DNA of 64,000 bases from Actinernus sp. WN-2022. Its lineage: Eukaryota > Cnidaria > Anthozoa > Actiniaria > Actinernidae. A program made the translations under genes and the position numbers. The DNA lies in contig JAOWCC010001589.1 of the NCBI GenBank assembly GCA_030867875.1, positions 81,491,537-81,555,536 of the forward strand. The letters run 5' to 3'. Below the pieces are notes generated by a model. That model worked only from the letters and a program-made list of their open reading frames with translations, ran no database searches and was not told the origin of the DNA. This document shows, piece after piece, positions 1 through 11,715 of this stretch. Within the stretch, counting starts at the first letter, position 1, and each line of letters begins with the position of its first letter.

Positions 1-563
1 GCTTTCTTATGTCCAACTCCGCTTGCCGCAGCTCACGGTCAGCGCTGGCCTTTTCAGTTAAGAAATCAATCAAAGGCTGGGTACACCTCTTCTTGCCGGT
101 TGATTTACGTGGCTCGGCATCTTCACTGCTATCACCTGACAGTTTTCTTTTCTTGGTTTGCCCCATTCTCTCCATTGCTTTCTTTCTGATATCTTCAGCT
201 GTTTCCCTATCTTTTTTCTGTTGGCTTGAGGTAGCCTCTTTTATTGCGGCAAAGCTCTCTTCTTTCTCTATCAACTCTTCGATCAAAACCTCCTTTTCTG
301 ACATATCGTCAACTTCAATCCCGCTAGCCAATTGTTCTTCCCTAATTTTCGCCTTGAATTTACGCCTGAGTAGCACCCAGCGCTCTCTCACTCCCCTCTT
401 ATCTTTGATGCGAAATTGCGGTGTATTTATTTTATTGAGCTTCTCCGTGATCCCGTCCCAAGCGTCCCCCCGGCCAACGCTTCCTTTCTTATGTGTAAAT
501 ATGTCGCTTATCAGCATTTCCCGCAGCATGAACACATCATGCTGTTCAGACCACTCCATTGCC
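1..563 (-). CDS. Myb/SANT-like DNA-binding domain protein, last visible exon (3' end off window)
   Basis: On the minus strand one frame stays open from 563 to the window edge, about 186 codons. From the ATG at 559-557 the protein begins MEWSEQHDVFMLREML. It then has a G-x-AW-x-I block, a VRERWVLLRRKFKAK block and a long Lys/Glu-rich, probably coiled-coil tail. This is the Myb/SANT-like trihelix pattern seen in many uncharacterised cnidarian proteins: spaced tryptophans, an R-x-V-R-x-R-W recognition helix and an acidic, basic tail. The likely role is nuclear DNA binding; no target can be inferred. The exon starts after a strong acceptor (TTTACAG, last base 564). Joined to the exon ending at 1186, the frame is kept, so the ATG at 559 is probably internal. 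The plus-strand ORF over the same bases is an antisense shadow. The C-terminus lies beyond position 1. Confidence 0.8.
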
Positions 564-1185
564 CTGTAAAGCAAAAAGTAAAAACAAAAATGAGTTGAAA
601 ATAAAAAAATCTATACCTGATTAGTGATGGCATGGGCTTTAACTTTCGATCTTGTGCGAATTTACTTGTCATACTCGTCTTAAGTTAACAGAATGTTTTA
701 TCCGAATCAACTTATTTTTTATGCCATGCATAAAAGTTACTACTTGAATGAAATGATACTATTTATAAGACTAGTTAGATATAGTTTCATTTATTTAGTT
801 TGCAAAGGGTTAGGAATTCCACTGACGAGGCTTTCAGCCACAATTCCGAACTATAAGTTACTTTTACTGACTGAATTCATTGAAGAGAGCTTTCCAACTA
901 GCTGAAAAAAATAACTGTTAAAAAAGCCCAACAAATCCTGAAGACTATAGAATACACTTTGTAAAGCCTATGTTATGAAGCTTAACTTACATATGTAGCA
1001 AATCCTGCATGTAATAAGTTATTAAATTGAGAGTTTGAACGGTTTATAGTGTCGAAGCATGAATGGAATTCTAGGGCTTATAGCTGCTGCAAAGATATTA
1101 GATATAAGAACTGACCTTCATCTGGCTATCATAAAACTACAGTGATTCATGTTATTGTACTAAAAATGAATGAGTGCTTTCTTAC
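564..1185 (-). other. Intron of the Myb/SANT-like gene
   Basis: This A+T-rich stretch lies between the GTAAGAA donor and the TTTACAG acceptor on the minus strand. The short ORFs inside it have no recognisable protein pattern. Confidence 0.55.
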
Positions 1186-1254
1186 TTGGCGGTTTTTCCT
1201 TCACTTGCGCTTGCAGTTGCAGCCATTATTTTTCGAGCTTCACTTTCAGCACAG
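1186..1254 (-). CDS. First coding exon of the Myb/SANT-like gene
   Basis: A short minus-strand exon is bounded by an acceptor (TTTCCAG, last base 1255) and a donor (GTAAGAA, first base 1185). The start ATG is at 1226-1224 and gives MAATASASEGKTA plus two bases of the next codon. Those two bases join in phase with the exon starting at 563. Bases 1254-1227 are 5' UTR. The intron 1185-564 shows no other coding signal. The model rests on splice motifs and frame continuity only; a transcript would settle it. Confidence 0.6.
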
Positions 1255-1404
1255 CTGGAAATTAAAACAAACAATTTTAACATTTCTTTGTATGTAAACC
1301 CAATTAAAATCGATATCTATGTTATTCAGATCCTACATGAACTTTTGGGATGTTCTTATGTTATTCTTTTTTCAGTTTGAATATGTAAAAAGAGGAAAAT
1401 GAAC

Positions 1405-1560
1405 TCACGTTTTCTCGACAACGCCAAACTCCCTTCTCTCACGTCCGCTCCGAGCTACGACGGCTGCCCGCCAAAATCTGAGACGTCTACCGGAAGTTAA
1501 TCTGACTTCCGGCCACCGTCGCCGTCGCAAAAAACGTCGGTGCTAAAGGTCCCTATTGTG
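1405..1560 (-). promoter_or_regulatory. Promoter and 5' non-coding exon of the Myb/SANT-like gene, with paired ETS sites
   Basis: A CpG-rich island contains two ETS/GABP-type sites in opposite orientation, ACCGGAAGT at 1489-1497 and ACTTCCGG at 1505-1512. A minus-strand splice donor (AAAAC|GTGAGT) has its first intron base at 1408, so a 5' UTR exon probably ends at 1409. Paired ETS sites are typical of TATA-less housekeeping promoters. The exact start site is not visible. Confidence 0.5.
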
Positions 1561-1677
1561 AAGGGGGAGGGGGGACAAGCGAAGTCATAAAAAATGCCCG
1601 CGATGTGTCAGAGGAGTTCGTTCAGTGTTCGGAATAGCCTTATTTTGTCGGGCGGTCCGTACTTAAATGGCGAAGGT

Positions 1678-3425
1678 TGTAGTTTACTTTTGTCCAAACT
1701 AGTTTATTTTTTTCAACCTAGTTTATTTTTGTCCAAACTAGGTTATTTTGGTTCAACCTAGTTTATTTTTGTCCAATCTAGGTTATTTTTTCGACCTAGG
1801 TTATTTTGTGTCCAACCTAGGTAATTTTTTCCCAAACAGTATTTTTTAGGGTTTTTTAAATGTAGGGTAGCATTATATTTATTTGTTGTTTAGTGACTTA
1901 GCTCTAAACATTCTAAATAAGTGAGCACCCGTTGTGGACGGTTAGGGTGTTTTTAAATCTAAGGGTAGGGTTTGTAGTGGTTCATGATCAGAGGACCATT
2001 AAATAAGTATTATATTTATCTGTTGTTTAATAGTAACTTCGCCGTAAAGAAAAACAAAATTAGTGACTAGCTCTAAACACCCGAAATAAGTGAGCATCAG
2101 TTGTTAATGGTTAGGGTGTTTTTAAATGTAGGGGTAGGGTTTGTATTAGTTCACAGGACCATTAAATAAGTATTATTTATCTGTTGTTTAGTGACTTAGC
2201 CGTAAAAAAATTGTGACTATATAGCTCTAAACACCCTAAATTTATAGTGAGCACTTATTGAAAAAAAATTAGGTTGAATTACCAAAATAAAGTAGGTTTA
2301 AAAAATAAACTATGTATATTTTGGTTCAACCTGGGTTATTTTTTAACCTCGTATATTTTTATTCAATCTAGTTTATTTCTTATTATGGATTCAATCACAG
2401 TAGAATTTCTCTTCCCTTATTAATTATTGTTTACCTGTGATGTCTTAAGTCACAAATTAGCGCTATGGCTACATATAATTTACAAACTGTTTCTTTATTG
2501 TCAGGAGTTAGAAGTTCGTTATTTTGAATGCGTACTTCCATTTTGTTCTAGTCAGCGTGTTATTCTATTTGGAAAGCTGAGTCTAACGAGTACGAGGTTT
2601 AGTCCAAGATCCTTTGAACTCATTGCTTTAAGATACTGTTTAGCTCTTTCGTAGACGTCTTCTTCCAGTCAATGTTAGCGTTTATTCGCTTTTATATTAT
2701 TTATCTCAGTGATTCCTCTGTAAAAGTCGGTTTGGTTCACAGTTTGTTTCGAAGTACGAGTGGAGCCGTAAAGTAAACCTGATCATCTATAAACAATATA
2801 CGTTTCTGAATTTAGCTTTCTTACTTCCCTTGAGTTTTCATAAAAGAACGCAGAGTCAACACAAACTTCGTCTGTATTTTCGTCTGTGTTATCGTCCGTG
2901 ATATATTTTTCAAAGTCCGATTTCGTTAGCAGTGCACATGCGTGAATACATAATTTGCATAAGACCTGACGTCGTAGTTATATTAGTGATTTAAATGACT
3001 AACTCGTCATCGAATGTTTCTGTGGTAAAGTGGTAAAGCTCTGGTCTTCCAAGCCGATGGTTCAGGGTTCGAGTCTCGTCTGGGACGAAACAAAGTAAGT
3101 AATAATGATGTGTAATATTAATTAATGTCATGGTGGTAAGGGGAATCAGGGTGGGGTAGAAGGAAGATAGTGGGACAAAGAAAAGGGAATGGAGGGGAGG
3201 AAGAATACGAAAACCTGCTCAATTCATTTTAGAATGTTCCCCATAAAAAAACTAAACCCCCCTTTTTTTTATGACTCCCCAAAAAGAAAGGATCCCTTTT
3301 TAGAATGATTGATATCTAACAAAAATAACCTAGGTTGAAAAAAATAACCTAGGTTGAAAAAAAAAACTAGGTTGAAAAATATTTTACCTAGGTTGAAAAA
3401 AATAAACTAGTTTGGACAAATTTAA
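1678..3425. repeat. Foldback-like element with inverted arrays of a ~20-bp repeat
   Basis: Bases 1678-1830 are tandem copies of a ~20-bp unit (CAACCTAGTTTATTTTT and variants). Bases 3318-3425 carry the same unit inverted (AATAACCTAGGTTGAAAA). A third mixed patch lies at 2255-2375. Between them, 1855-2250 holds about two and a half imperfect copies of a ~190-bp unit containing GGTTAGGGTGTTTTTAAAT. Inverted arrays made of short repeats are typical of foldback transposons. No transposase is present and no target duplication was identified. Confidence 0.5.
3016..3087 (+). tRNA. tRNA-Gly(UCC)-like gene or tRNA-derived SINE head
   Basis: The sequence folds as a near-cloverleaf. The acceptor arm is 3016-3022 with 3080-3086 (six of seven pairs with wobbles). 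The A box is TGGTAAAGTGG, the anticodon loop CTTCCAA (UCC, Gly) and the B box GGTTCGAGTC. The T stem is imperfect, with three of five pairs. It could be a weak tRNA-Gly gene, a pseudogene or the head of a SINE. It lies inside the foldback-like repeat, which favours the last two. Confidence 0.4.
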
Positions 3426-3429
3426 CCTG

Positions 3430-3930
3430 AAGTTTGTTTTGACCTGCAACATACACAATGGTCTTTGCATAATTCCTAACATGCCGCGAAACAGGAAACA
3501 GCGTGCAACAAACACGAACACAGGCCGCTCAGAATTTACCATAATAATTATGAATGAAACACCTATCTTCAGAATCAACCGGTAAAAAGTGTTTGTGTTT
3601 AATTTTTATATTTCATAAAAGTATAAAGGTGTAGTATGACTAAGTGGGGTAATCAAATGAGCTCATTTGGAATAGTAATAACGACTGGAGAACACTGAAG
3701 TAAAGTAAAACTGGCTGTTTAACCCTTCTCACAAGTAAACAATAAATAAATATTTTATTTGTTATAGCAGGCTAAGTATTACAGCTTACAGCTGGTGCCA
3801 GGGAGGACTGCTTTTACTCCTTACCCACTACATTAACTGTTCAGGGGTCAAAAGTTAAACAGGGTTGTTTCATAGTGGCCGAAAGACGAAGAATTTGACA
3901 ATGTTAAAACTGAAATGAGGGCCGAAGTTA
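3430..3930. repeat. Dispersed repeat, related copy at 20505-20840
   Basis: Several blocks are shared in the same order with 20505-20840: an AATTCCTAACAT..GAAACAGGAAACA block, ATGAGCTCATTTGG, and GTGGCCGAAAGA..GAAGAATTTGAC. The copies differ by small indels. No ORF is conserved between them. Confidence 0.6.
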
Positions 3931-4443
3931 AACCGAAGTTTAATTTATGTACTAAAAAAACATTTAAGTGCAGCTGCTAACGTAAAACACCGCCACGTTG
4001 TAACCAAAATAGGAATTTCGGTACATAAGTTGCCGGTTGAAACCGGTCGATATAGAAATATTCTTTACGACGCTCGAGTTTGTGATGGTAACGAGATTGG
4101 TGGTGAATTTGAGTGTAACATTATAAATTCATAAGGATGAGAGAGGTTTTTCTCAAATCCCTTTATAATATTAACGATAGTTTTCGTTTCTTCGATAATA
4201 AATCCTTATTTTTTATATCTATTTTCAATGAAAGATGAATCTATTATGAAACTTTCTTCAAAGTACTTTTATGAGATTTTGGAATTATCAAAAGAATTAT
4301 TATAAGAAGTGTCGATGTTAAATTGTATTTGACTTTATTTAGTATATGTTCTATTGTCATTTTGCCAATGTATCTGTAGAGATATAAGGTTTAATAAAAT
4401 TATTATATAGTGATTGGCGTTCATGAAGTACACAGTGTCTACG
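3931..4443. other. No gene seen
   Basis: A+T-rich sequence with no usable reading frame, splice pattern or inverted repeat that I can support. Confidence 0.5.
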
Positions 4444-5757
4444 TAGACAAAACAATTGTTCAAAAAAGACTTGTCATAAAAGAAAAAGAAAATGATCAGA
4501 CCAAAAACATTTTGAATTGTAAAACAGTCTAAACCTCACAGAGCCATGGACGAGACACCCAGTGATTCTGTTGCTTTTCAGCACTTAGGAGGAGTGGACT
4601 ATGTTACAGTTTCAAAAATTGTTCAAAAATGATTTTTCATAAAAGAAAACGAAAATGATAAGACCAAAAACATTTTAAATTGTAAAACAGTCTAAACCTC
4701 ACAGAGCCATGGGCGAGACACCTAGTGATTCTGTTGCTTTTCAGCACTTAGGAGGAGTGGACTATGTTACAGTTTCAAAAATTGTTCAAAAATGATTTTT
4801 CATAAAAGAAAACGAAAATGATAAGACCAAAAACATTTTAAATTGTAAAACAGTCTAAACCTCACAGAGCCATGGGCGAGACACCTAGTGATTCTGTTGC
4901 TTTTCAGCACTTAGGAGGAGTGGACTATGTTACAGTTTCAAAAATTGTTAAAAAAAGAATTTTCATAAAAGAAAAAGAATTTAAATTATCAGACCAAAAA
5001 CATTTTTAATTGTAAAACAGTCTAAACCTCACAGAGCCATGGGCGAGACACCTAGTGATTCTGTTGCTTTTCAGCACTTAGGAGGAGTGGACTATGTTAC
5101 AGTTTCAAAAATTGTTAAAAAAAGAATTTTCATAAAAGAAAAATAATTTAAATTATCAGACCAAAAACATTTTGAATTGTAAAACAGTCTAAACCTCACA
5201 GAGCCATGGGCGAGACACCTAGTGATTCTGTTGCTTTTCAGCACTTAGGAGGAGTGGACTATGTTACAGTTTCAAAAATTGTTCAAAAATGATTTTTCAT
5301 AAAAGAATTTAAGTTATCAGACCAAAAACATTTTAAATTGTAAAACAGTCTAAACCTCACAGAGCCATGGGCGAGACACCTAGTGATTCTGTTGCTTTTC
5401 AGCACTTAGGAGGAGTGGACTATGTTACAGTTTCAAAAATTGTTAAAAAAAGAATTTTCATAAAAGAAAAATAATTTAAATTATCAGACCAAAAACATTT
5501 TGAATTGTAAAACAGTCTAAACCTCACAGGGCCATGGGCGAGACACCTAGTGATTCTGTTGCTTTTCAGCACTTAGGAGGAGTGGACTATGTTACAGTTT
5601 CAAAAATTGTTCAAAAATGATTTTTCATAAAAGAATTTAAGTTATCAGACCAAAAACATTTTAAATTGTAAAACAGTCTAAACCTCACAGAGCCATGGGC
5701 GAGACACCTAGTGATTATGTTGCTTTTCAGCACTTAGGAGGAGTGGACTATGTTACA
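4444..5757. repeat. Satellite array, eight ~161-167 bp monomers
   Basis: The landmark CCTCACAGAGCCATG recurs at 4534, 4697, 4860, 5027, 5194, 5355, 5522 and 5683, giving spacings of 163, 163, 167, 167, 161, 167 and 161. The half with CAGCACTTAGGAGGAGTGG is almost invariant, while the A-rich linker varies. The array ends abruptly at 5757. Confidence 0.9.
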
Positions 5758-6445
5758 CGCCGGGCACGAATAACCGTAAAAACGGCGGGGTTGAGTGTAA
5801 CATAAAACGTAAAAGGAACGCCATTTCCTGACTTCTACTCTAAATTTGACGAAATGTTGCCAGGTTGGAAACAAAGTTAAGACTACATTTTTCGGGACAA
5901 TTGTTTCTGTATTGTGACGTTGTTGTGACGTCATAAGGGATACCTCCTTTTTTGGTGAAAATTAAACTTTAAAACAAGTTTCAAAAATATTACGTCATCA
6001 GAAAGCTTTTATGAAATATATTAATTTGCCGAAAATTTGAACTTTCTACGATAAACATATGTTATGAACGATTTACTGTTTTTATGACGTCATTATTAGT
6101 GACGTCATACTTCAAGCTTAAATTAGATTGCCGACTATAAAAATATTATTAAAGAGAATACTATGACTTGTAAGTGTTAGCCAAATGCATTTCATTGATA
6201 AAATTCCAAAAACATTGAACTGGCTATTTTCTGAGGGTACACAAATATATCTATGACGTCATAATGAGGTATACACAAAATGGGGCTTCAATTCTAAGCT
6301 GTTATACTCAAAAAATCTAAATTCTAAAAAGAACACGTTGTTATTACTAAAGAGCTCTATTATTGTGCAAAATATGATGTACCAGTATTTCGAACTGTAA
6401 AAGTTAAAACAAGCGACATTTTCATAAATGGTTTTATGCTATTTA
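5758..6445. other. Non-coding stretch with four perfect TGACGTCA sites
   Basis: CRE-type octamers TGACGTCA are at 5926-5933, 6085-6092, 6100-6107 and 6254-6261. No ORF or TATA box gives them an obvious target. They may belong to an unrecognised repeat rather than an enhancer. Confidence 0.35.
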
Positions 6446-6470
6446 TTTCCCGCCAATTTTTGGCGGGAAA
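6446..6470. promoter_or_regulatory. Perfect palindrome with back-to-back E2F-like sites
   Basis: TTTCCCGCCAA is followed by three T and the exact reverse complement TTGGCGGGAAA, giving 11-bp arms. Each arm matches an E2F-type site (TTSSCGC). No gene start is nearby, so a role is uncertain. Confidence 0.35.
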
Positions 6471-6648
6471 ATTACGAAAATTCAAACTTTAATAACTTTC
6501 GTTTACTTCAACCGATCGATATCGGGTTTTCGATTATTTCATTCTCATGAACAAGAGATTTTACGAAGATATAATAAAACGTTTTTAGAGGTAATAAAAA
6601 TTTAGAAGAAACCTATTAGAAAAGGATATAGAAAAGGATATAAGCACA

Positions 6649-6878
6649 GCCAGAACATCTTTACCTAGAAGCCTAGGCTCTCAGTATATAGCTTCCTCCT
6701 GCTCCGTTTTCAAAGTACCTTTACCCAGCCGCGGAGAAAGAAGCGAGCAGCTGTGTTCTCTCTAGAAAACCTTTGGAACCAAGGTAAAGGCGAAGGAGGG
6801 TAAAGGCGAAGGCGAACTTTGAAAACGGAGCAGGAGGAAGCTATAGCAGAGCCTACTTCTAAGTAAAGATCTTCTGGC
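6649..6878. mobile_element. Hairpin (foldback) MITE, ~230 bp
   Basis: The arms are about 6649-6715 and 6816-6878. The inner ~30 bp, ending TCCGTTTTCAAAGT, pair perfectly; the outer parts pair with a few mismatches. The loop of ~100 bp contains two AGGTAAAGGCGAAGG-like repeats. No transposase is present. Confidence 0.65.
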
Positions 6879-7789
6879 GCTATGGAAAGAGCATGGTATT
6901 TACGGTTTACGAACTTGCAAAAGAGAACTCGACAACAAACCTCTCGCAGTTCGCCGCTTTCTCCGCTGAAAGCAGGCTATCTGCAACACGGCGAAGGGCA
7001 GCTTTCGTATTCTTAACGGGTTCCATAGTCAGTAGAACACAGAGATCAAGCACGTGTGTTGTTCCTGTCACAACTGCGCCTGCGTAGCGCCTGCGTTTCT
7101 TACCAGACCTAACAACTCCAAGGATGACTACCGAGGAGTTCTGGGTACGAGGTTCCCAAGGTCAACCGGGAAGTTACTGAAGCGTGAAGTTCAATTCAAA
7201 ACGTCGAGTTGAAAATAAAAGTCGTCGACTTTGTAATGTGAAACTCGAACGACGAATGCATGACGTGGAGTTTAGAATGAACAGTGACAATCTCGAATGT
7301 AAAACTTGAACGACAAATATAAAACACGTATGTTGAAACCTTGATTAAGCTTATAAAATACAAAATAACAATATGAAATATTCTACTTGAGTGTAAAATT
7401 CATGTGAAGAACTTCGAATTCAAACCATGAATTTTGGCGGGGATGGTACGCCATATATAAAAGCTTACCACAAGCCTATCAAACATCTCTCTTTCCTACA
7501 GATTATACAACATAAAACTTTGTTTGTAGGATTTCAGTATTCAGTATTCCGTAAATGTACCGCCTAGTGGTTTTGGGAACGGAATCGAAGCCGGACGGTT
7601 TGCCTTGAGATCGACCGAGGACCGGGGTAGAAGTGTTCAGAGCCTAGTAGCTAACAACACAACTGAAACATCAGTTACAGTACAATGGTTGTAGGGCGAA
7701 GCCGTCTATTTATTTGTCTGACATACATATTTTGGAAGGATTTATAATACAAATCACGATATTTGGCTACCTGTAGATCGACAAGATAG
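6879..7789. other. No gene seen; isolated TATA-like site
   Basis: Only short ORFs occur. A TATA-like sequence (CATATATAAAAG) lies near 7450, and a GA/AC-rich patch with repeated CTCGAACGAC words at 7190-7320. Neither points to a recognisable gene. Confidence 0.4.
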
Positions 7790-8178
7790 CGGGAAAGTAG
7801 TCTAAGCATCTTCAGCATTTAAAGCCGAATAAACAACAAAAGGGCAACAATAATTCACCGAGTTCGATCTGATATATGAGTGCCAGTATGTGCGTGTTTA
7901 TTTTAAACTGTTTCGGACTCTCGCCAGCTTAGTCAGTATGTAGGGCTTGTAATATCCCAACCTCGGGACACATTTATATATCTCAATCAATCAAACGGAC
8001 GGTCCAGGATTTCCAGTATGATATCTATGTATCATGACTGTTGAACGAGATTGAAGTAGGGGGACCACTGCACGGTGCAGGCTTCGATTGCGGGAAATTT
8101 TCCCCGGCGCTATAAAATATATAGTAATTTAATGATATTTTCGAGGCGGACTACACTCGGCAACTAGTAATAAGTATA
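7790..8178. repeat. Dispersed repeat, inverted copy at 53806-54170
   Basis: Shared blocks in reverse-complement order include GGCAACAATAATTCACCGAG, GACGGTCCAGGATTTCCAGT and CACTGCACGGTGCAGGCTTC. The two copies are 46 kb apart and in opposite orientation. No ORF is shared. Confidence 0.7.
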
Positions 8179-10391
8179 ACAAGAGCCCATCTGGGCTTTC
8201 ACTCGGGCCACACGAGATTGAAGATGAAATACACTTTCATTTGAAATCCTTTTAGTAATAACCGAAGGGAAGAATTATTAGCTGAATTTAGCAGTCTTTA
8301 GGAGTGGCCGGAGCGCGGTGACATGCATTCTCTGCTCCCCTAGTATATATATTTCTCGTGTATGCAAATTAAAGAAGTTGACCTCTACTTATTCATGTAC
8401 CGCACGCTTACAATTTAGTCTGCTGTTCTCCAGGTTCAGATTTCTCTCACCTGTTCATTCTACCCTGCGGCTCTTTATCGCAGCTCGCGTCCATATCAGG
8501 TATTTATTAACTGAAATGCCTGTTGGTTATATACCCTCCTTCCCAAAACTGATCTGCTGATTATATTACAGAACTATAAAGGGAACTGTTGGAAGCCTTT
8601 AATTTCTCGAACCAAAACCTCGGCCGTGAGAGGATTCTTGTTTAAGTTGACCTTGAGAGTTGAATATTGCTTCGCTCATCATAAATTATTCTGTGCGAGT
8701 GTTTATTTCTCCGGGGTATTTTTGACAGCCAAAAATACGCTCAAAATTATTTTAGTGCATGTTGGCCTACAGATCACGGTGTTTGCGCTGGTATGTATTA
8801 TGACCGAGAGGCATAAAACCTACGAAACGTACCTCAAACAAGAATACCGTCCGATGGCAAAATCTATCAGCGCCACGAGGTCAACAAATCGACAAAGAAA
8901 TTCAGATATAAACACGCAATGATTTCAACCTCACCGTACCTTAATTCATGACCTGACAAGACACTGTTCAGTTTCAGTTTCACTCTCAGCTTTGCTCTTG
9001 AGTTTGAGTTCGGCTTTGTTAAAGACTTCTTATTCAGTGGTATTGTGCAGTATATTTGAGTATACCAATCCACAGAGATTCAAATAACAAAGCCGTGGCG
9101 AAAGAGAAGCTTAAACGAGAAATATTTTGTCCTCCTAGAAAAACACAACATCTTGCCCTTTCTATCGAAGAAGCCTTGGTTTCAGCAGAAAGGAAAACGC
9201 TAAATTCCAATTCGATATGTGTGGATCTTTGAGTCCTTCAGGTCCGGCGTCGTGTCGTATATAAAATCACAGGCCATCTGGGTAAAAAACGCGGTCCTTC
9301 GGCTCCGACAAGAGCGCCAGTTGCAATATCCTGAGCCTGTTGGAAGGCTTTCGCACGAGTGAAGTTAAATTAAACATTAAATTAAACTGCTTACATTTGA
9401 GAGATGGGACTCCAAATTTGAGAGAGATTTGCTCGCGGATCCACCATTTTGATTTACTGTATTAAATTATGTAAATCAATTAACCTGGCGAGTGTTACGT
9501 GACCAGCACAGTGCGATCTGATTGGTTTGAATTTGACCTTTAACGCATGCGCATAACGCTTGTTACACGGAATAAAAAAAAATAACAAAATAAAACGTCT
9601 TGCATTTTAAGACTCGTTGCTGCCACAGGCAGCGCGAGTAATAAATAGGAACTGCTAGGGATTATTTATCGCCATAAAAAGTACTGTGCGTCAACACTAG
9701 TGACGGGTAGTCACTGTCATGGTCTGCTTGCCGGCTCGACCGAAAAAATTACAGAAGAGCCGGCAAGCAGGCTATCACTGTCATTGCACTGCGTGATCGT
9801 CGGAATCCTGTCATTGGTCATTAGCTCCGGCAAGGGTAATGTGTTAATGTATGTACACGCGCTTGGAAAATAGGGCAGCAGCAATCTAATTAACCTAAGC
9901 GTCGCTAGCAACTACGGTTCCCTGTGGCGTGCAGGAAATCACCGCTTGCGTCTCCTCATTGATACAAGACCGAAATCAAGATACTGTCATCACGTATTAT
10001 TGACCTAGAAGTTGAAAATGGCGAGTTGAAAGCGAATTTAATAAAGCCGAGATCCGACTTTCAAACTTCAAAAAAATAATCAAGAATACAAAAAAGAAGA
10101 CAATGAAAGACCAAGGTCTCCAGTGTTCCGAGACTACCCAACCTACTGAAGCTTTAGCAACGAATCAGTTTGTTCAAGAGCCATCAACATACGAGTAAAA
10201 CAAAAATATTAAATTACATATATACTAGGGGAGCAGAGAATGAAAGTCACCGCGCTACCGGCCACTCCTAAAGACTGCTAAATTCAGCTAATAATTCTTC
10301 CCTTTGGTTATTACTAAGAGGATCTCAAATGAAAGTGTATTTCATCTTCAATCTCATGTGGCCCGAGTGAAAGCCCAGATGGGCTCTTGTT
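8179..10391. mobile_element. Non-autonomous TIR element, copy 1 (AACAAGAGCCC family)
   Basis: The left end begins AACAAGAGCCCATCTGGGCT and the right end finishes with its reverse complement at 10391. The inverted termini extend ~170 bp through GGAGTGGCCGG into CCTAGTATATAT. The interior holds only short ORFs, plus a hairpin (9724-9737 with 9757-9770) flanked by the direct repeat TCACTGTCAT. The same termini recur at 11716, 14836, 16148 and 35079. Confidence 0.6.
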
Positions 10392-11377
10392 AGATTGATA
10401 ATGCTGCGGAACGTTGTGATAGCAACAAATTATGATATGGAAACTGTGCAATACAATACAGATGTTGAAGTGCATATGAATTGCATGTTTTTATTCTTTT
10501 ATAATATCCATCCGATTAGTAGTACAAAAGCCATCAGGGTTTGGTTTCTGCTAAAGGGATAGTTTTCGAGATATTTGAGAAATGTGACATTACATGGTTT
10601 GCAAATATTTTTTATGTATTTGATTCTCATCACGGCACGTAATTCTTTTTGAATGCCTGAGCCAAATGTTACTGCTGTCGTGACGAAATGTAATATGTAT
10701 TGTCTAAAACGCCCTCGTGCTGCGAGTTTCTTGAACGGCTTCAAAAAACGTTACTTCTAAAAGATAATAATTTTCAGAAATTTAGATGAAAAGCGAGGAA
10801 TTACGTTGTGCGTAACTGACATGCGCAGTTGGAAAACGGAGGAAAATTTGGGTCCCATAATGTTAGGCCGGTTGCGTATCATTAACTGTGAGCTAAGGGG
10901 CCTTTGCCTTCCAGCTCCTCGAGTCATAGCTACTTCCTCCCCAGGCGTCGCCGAGTCTCATCTTACGAACTTTGGTCCGTATAAAGATTCACGGCGAAGC
11001 CCAAGGTTTTATAATGATAGACTAGGAGGAGTGTCTTTAAACGACGTTTCCACTGTACGGGTGTGGCCCTATATGAAACTTCATGGTTGAGGCCTGAAGA
11101 AGGGAAAAAGACCTCAACCATGAAGTTTTATATATTAGGGCCACACTCGTACGGTGAAAACTCGTATAAAGATCCTTTCGTTTTACGGGGTATAAAGGAG
11201 CATGCAACTCAATAATAGTGGGAAACCGTTCTAAAAATAACCTAACTTGTGAAAATGCCAGTAGCATAGTTCGCTCTTAGTTATGGACTCTTGAATAAAC
11301 TGTTCGGTTGCAAATTAAAGATACTGAAAGAATAGAATGATTACATAACCGACCTAGCCAAGTGATTTTATTTTCGA

Positions 11378-11590
11378 TCACCAGAGTTTTTTTTCAATCA
11401 CCAGAGCTTTTTTCGATCACCAGAGTTTTTCAGTTTCCATCCCAAAGTTTTTTTCCATCACCAGAGTTTTTTTCAATCACCAGAGTTTTTTCGATCACCA
11501 AAGCTTTTTTCAATCCCCAGAGTTTTTTCAATCACCACGGTTTTTTTCGATCAACAGAGTTTTTTCGATCACTGGATTTTTTTCGACCAA
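11378..11590. repeat. CACCAGAG minisatellite, locus 1
   Basis: About ten copies of an ~18-22 bp unit, (C)AATCACCAGAGTTTTTTT, with variants. Unique flanks (GATTACATAACCGACCTAGC on the left, CCAATATTATGGCGCGCC on the right) recur at other loci of this family. The open frame is an effect of the repeat. Confidence 0.85.
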
Positions 11591-11715
11591 TATTATGGCG
11601 CGCCGAATGGTCCAAAAATAAAAATCGCTGTTGTAATCACGTCAACATGTGTTATCACCAATATGTTGTCAACTGTCCTTGTTTTCATTTGTCAACGCTA
11701 CACAAAACCTCAATC

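Noticed and set aside
9..569. 186-codon plus-strand Ser-rich ORF
   Set aside because: It is antisense to the Myb/SANT-like exon, whose minus-strand protein has clear domain structure and splice sites.
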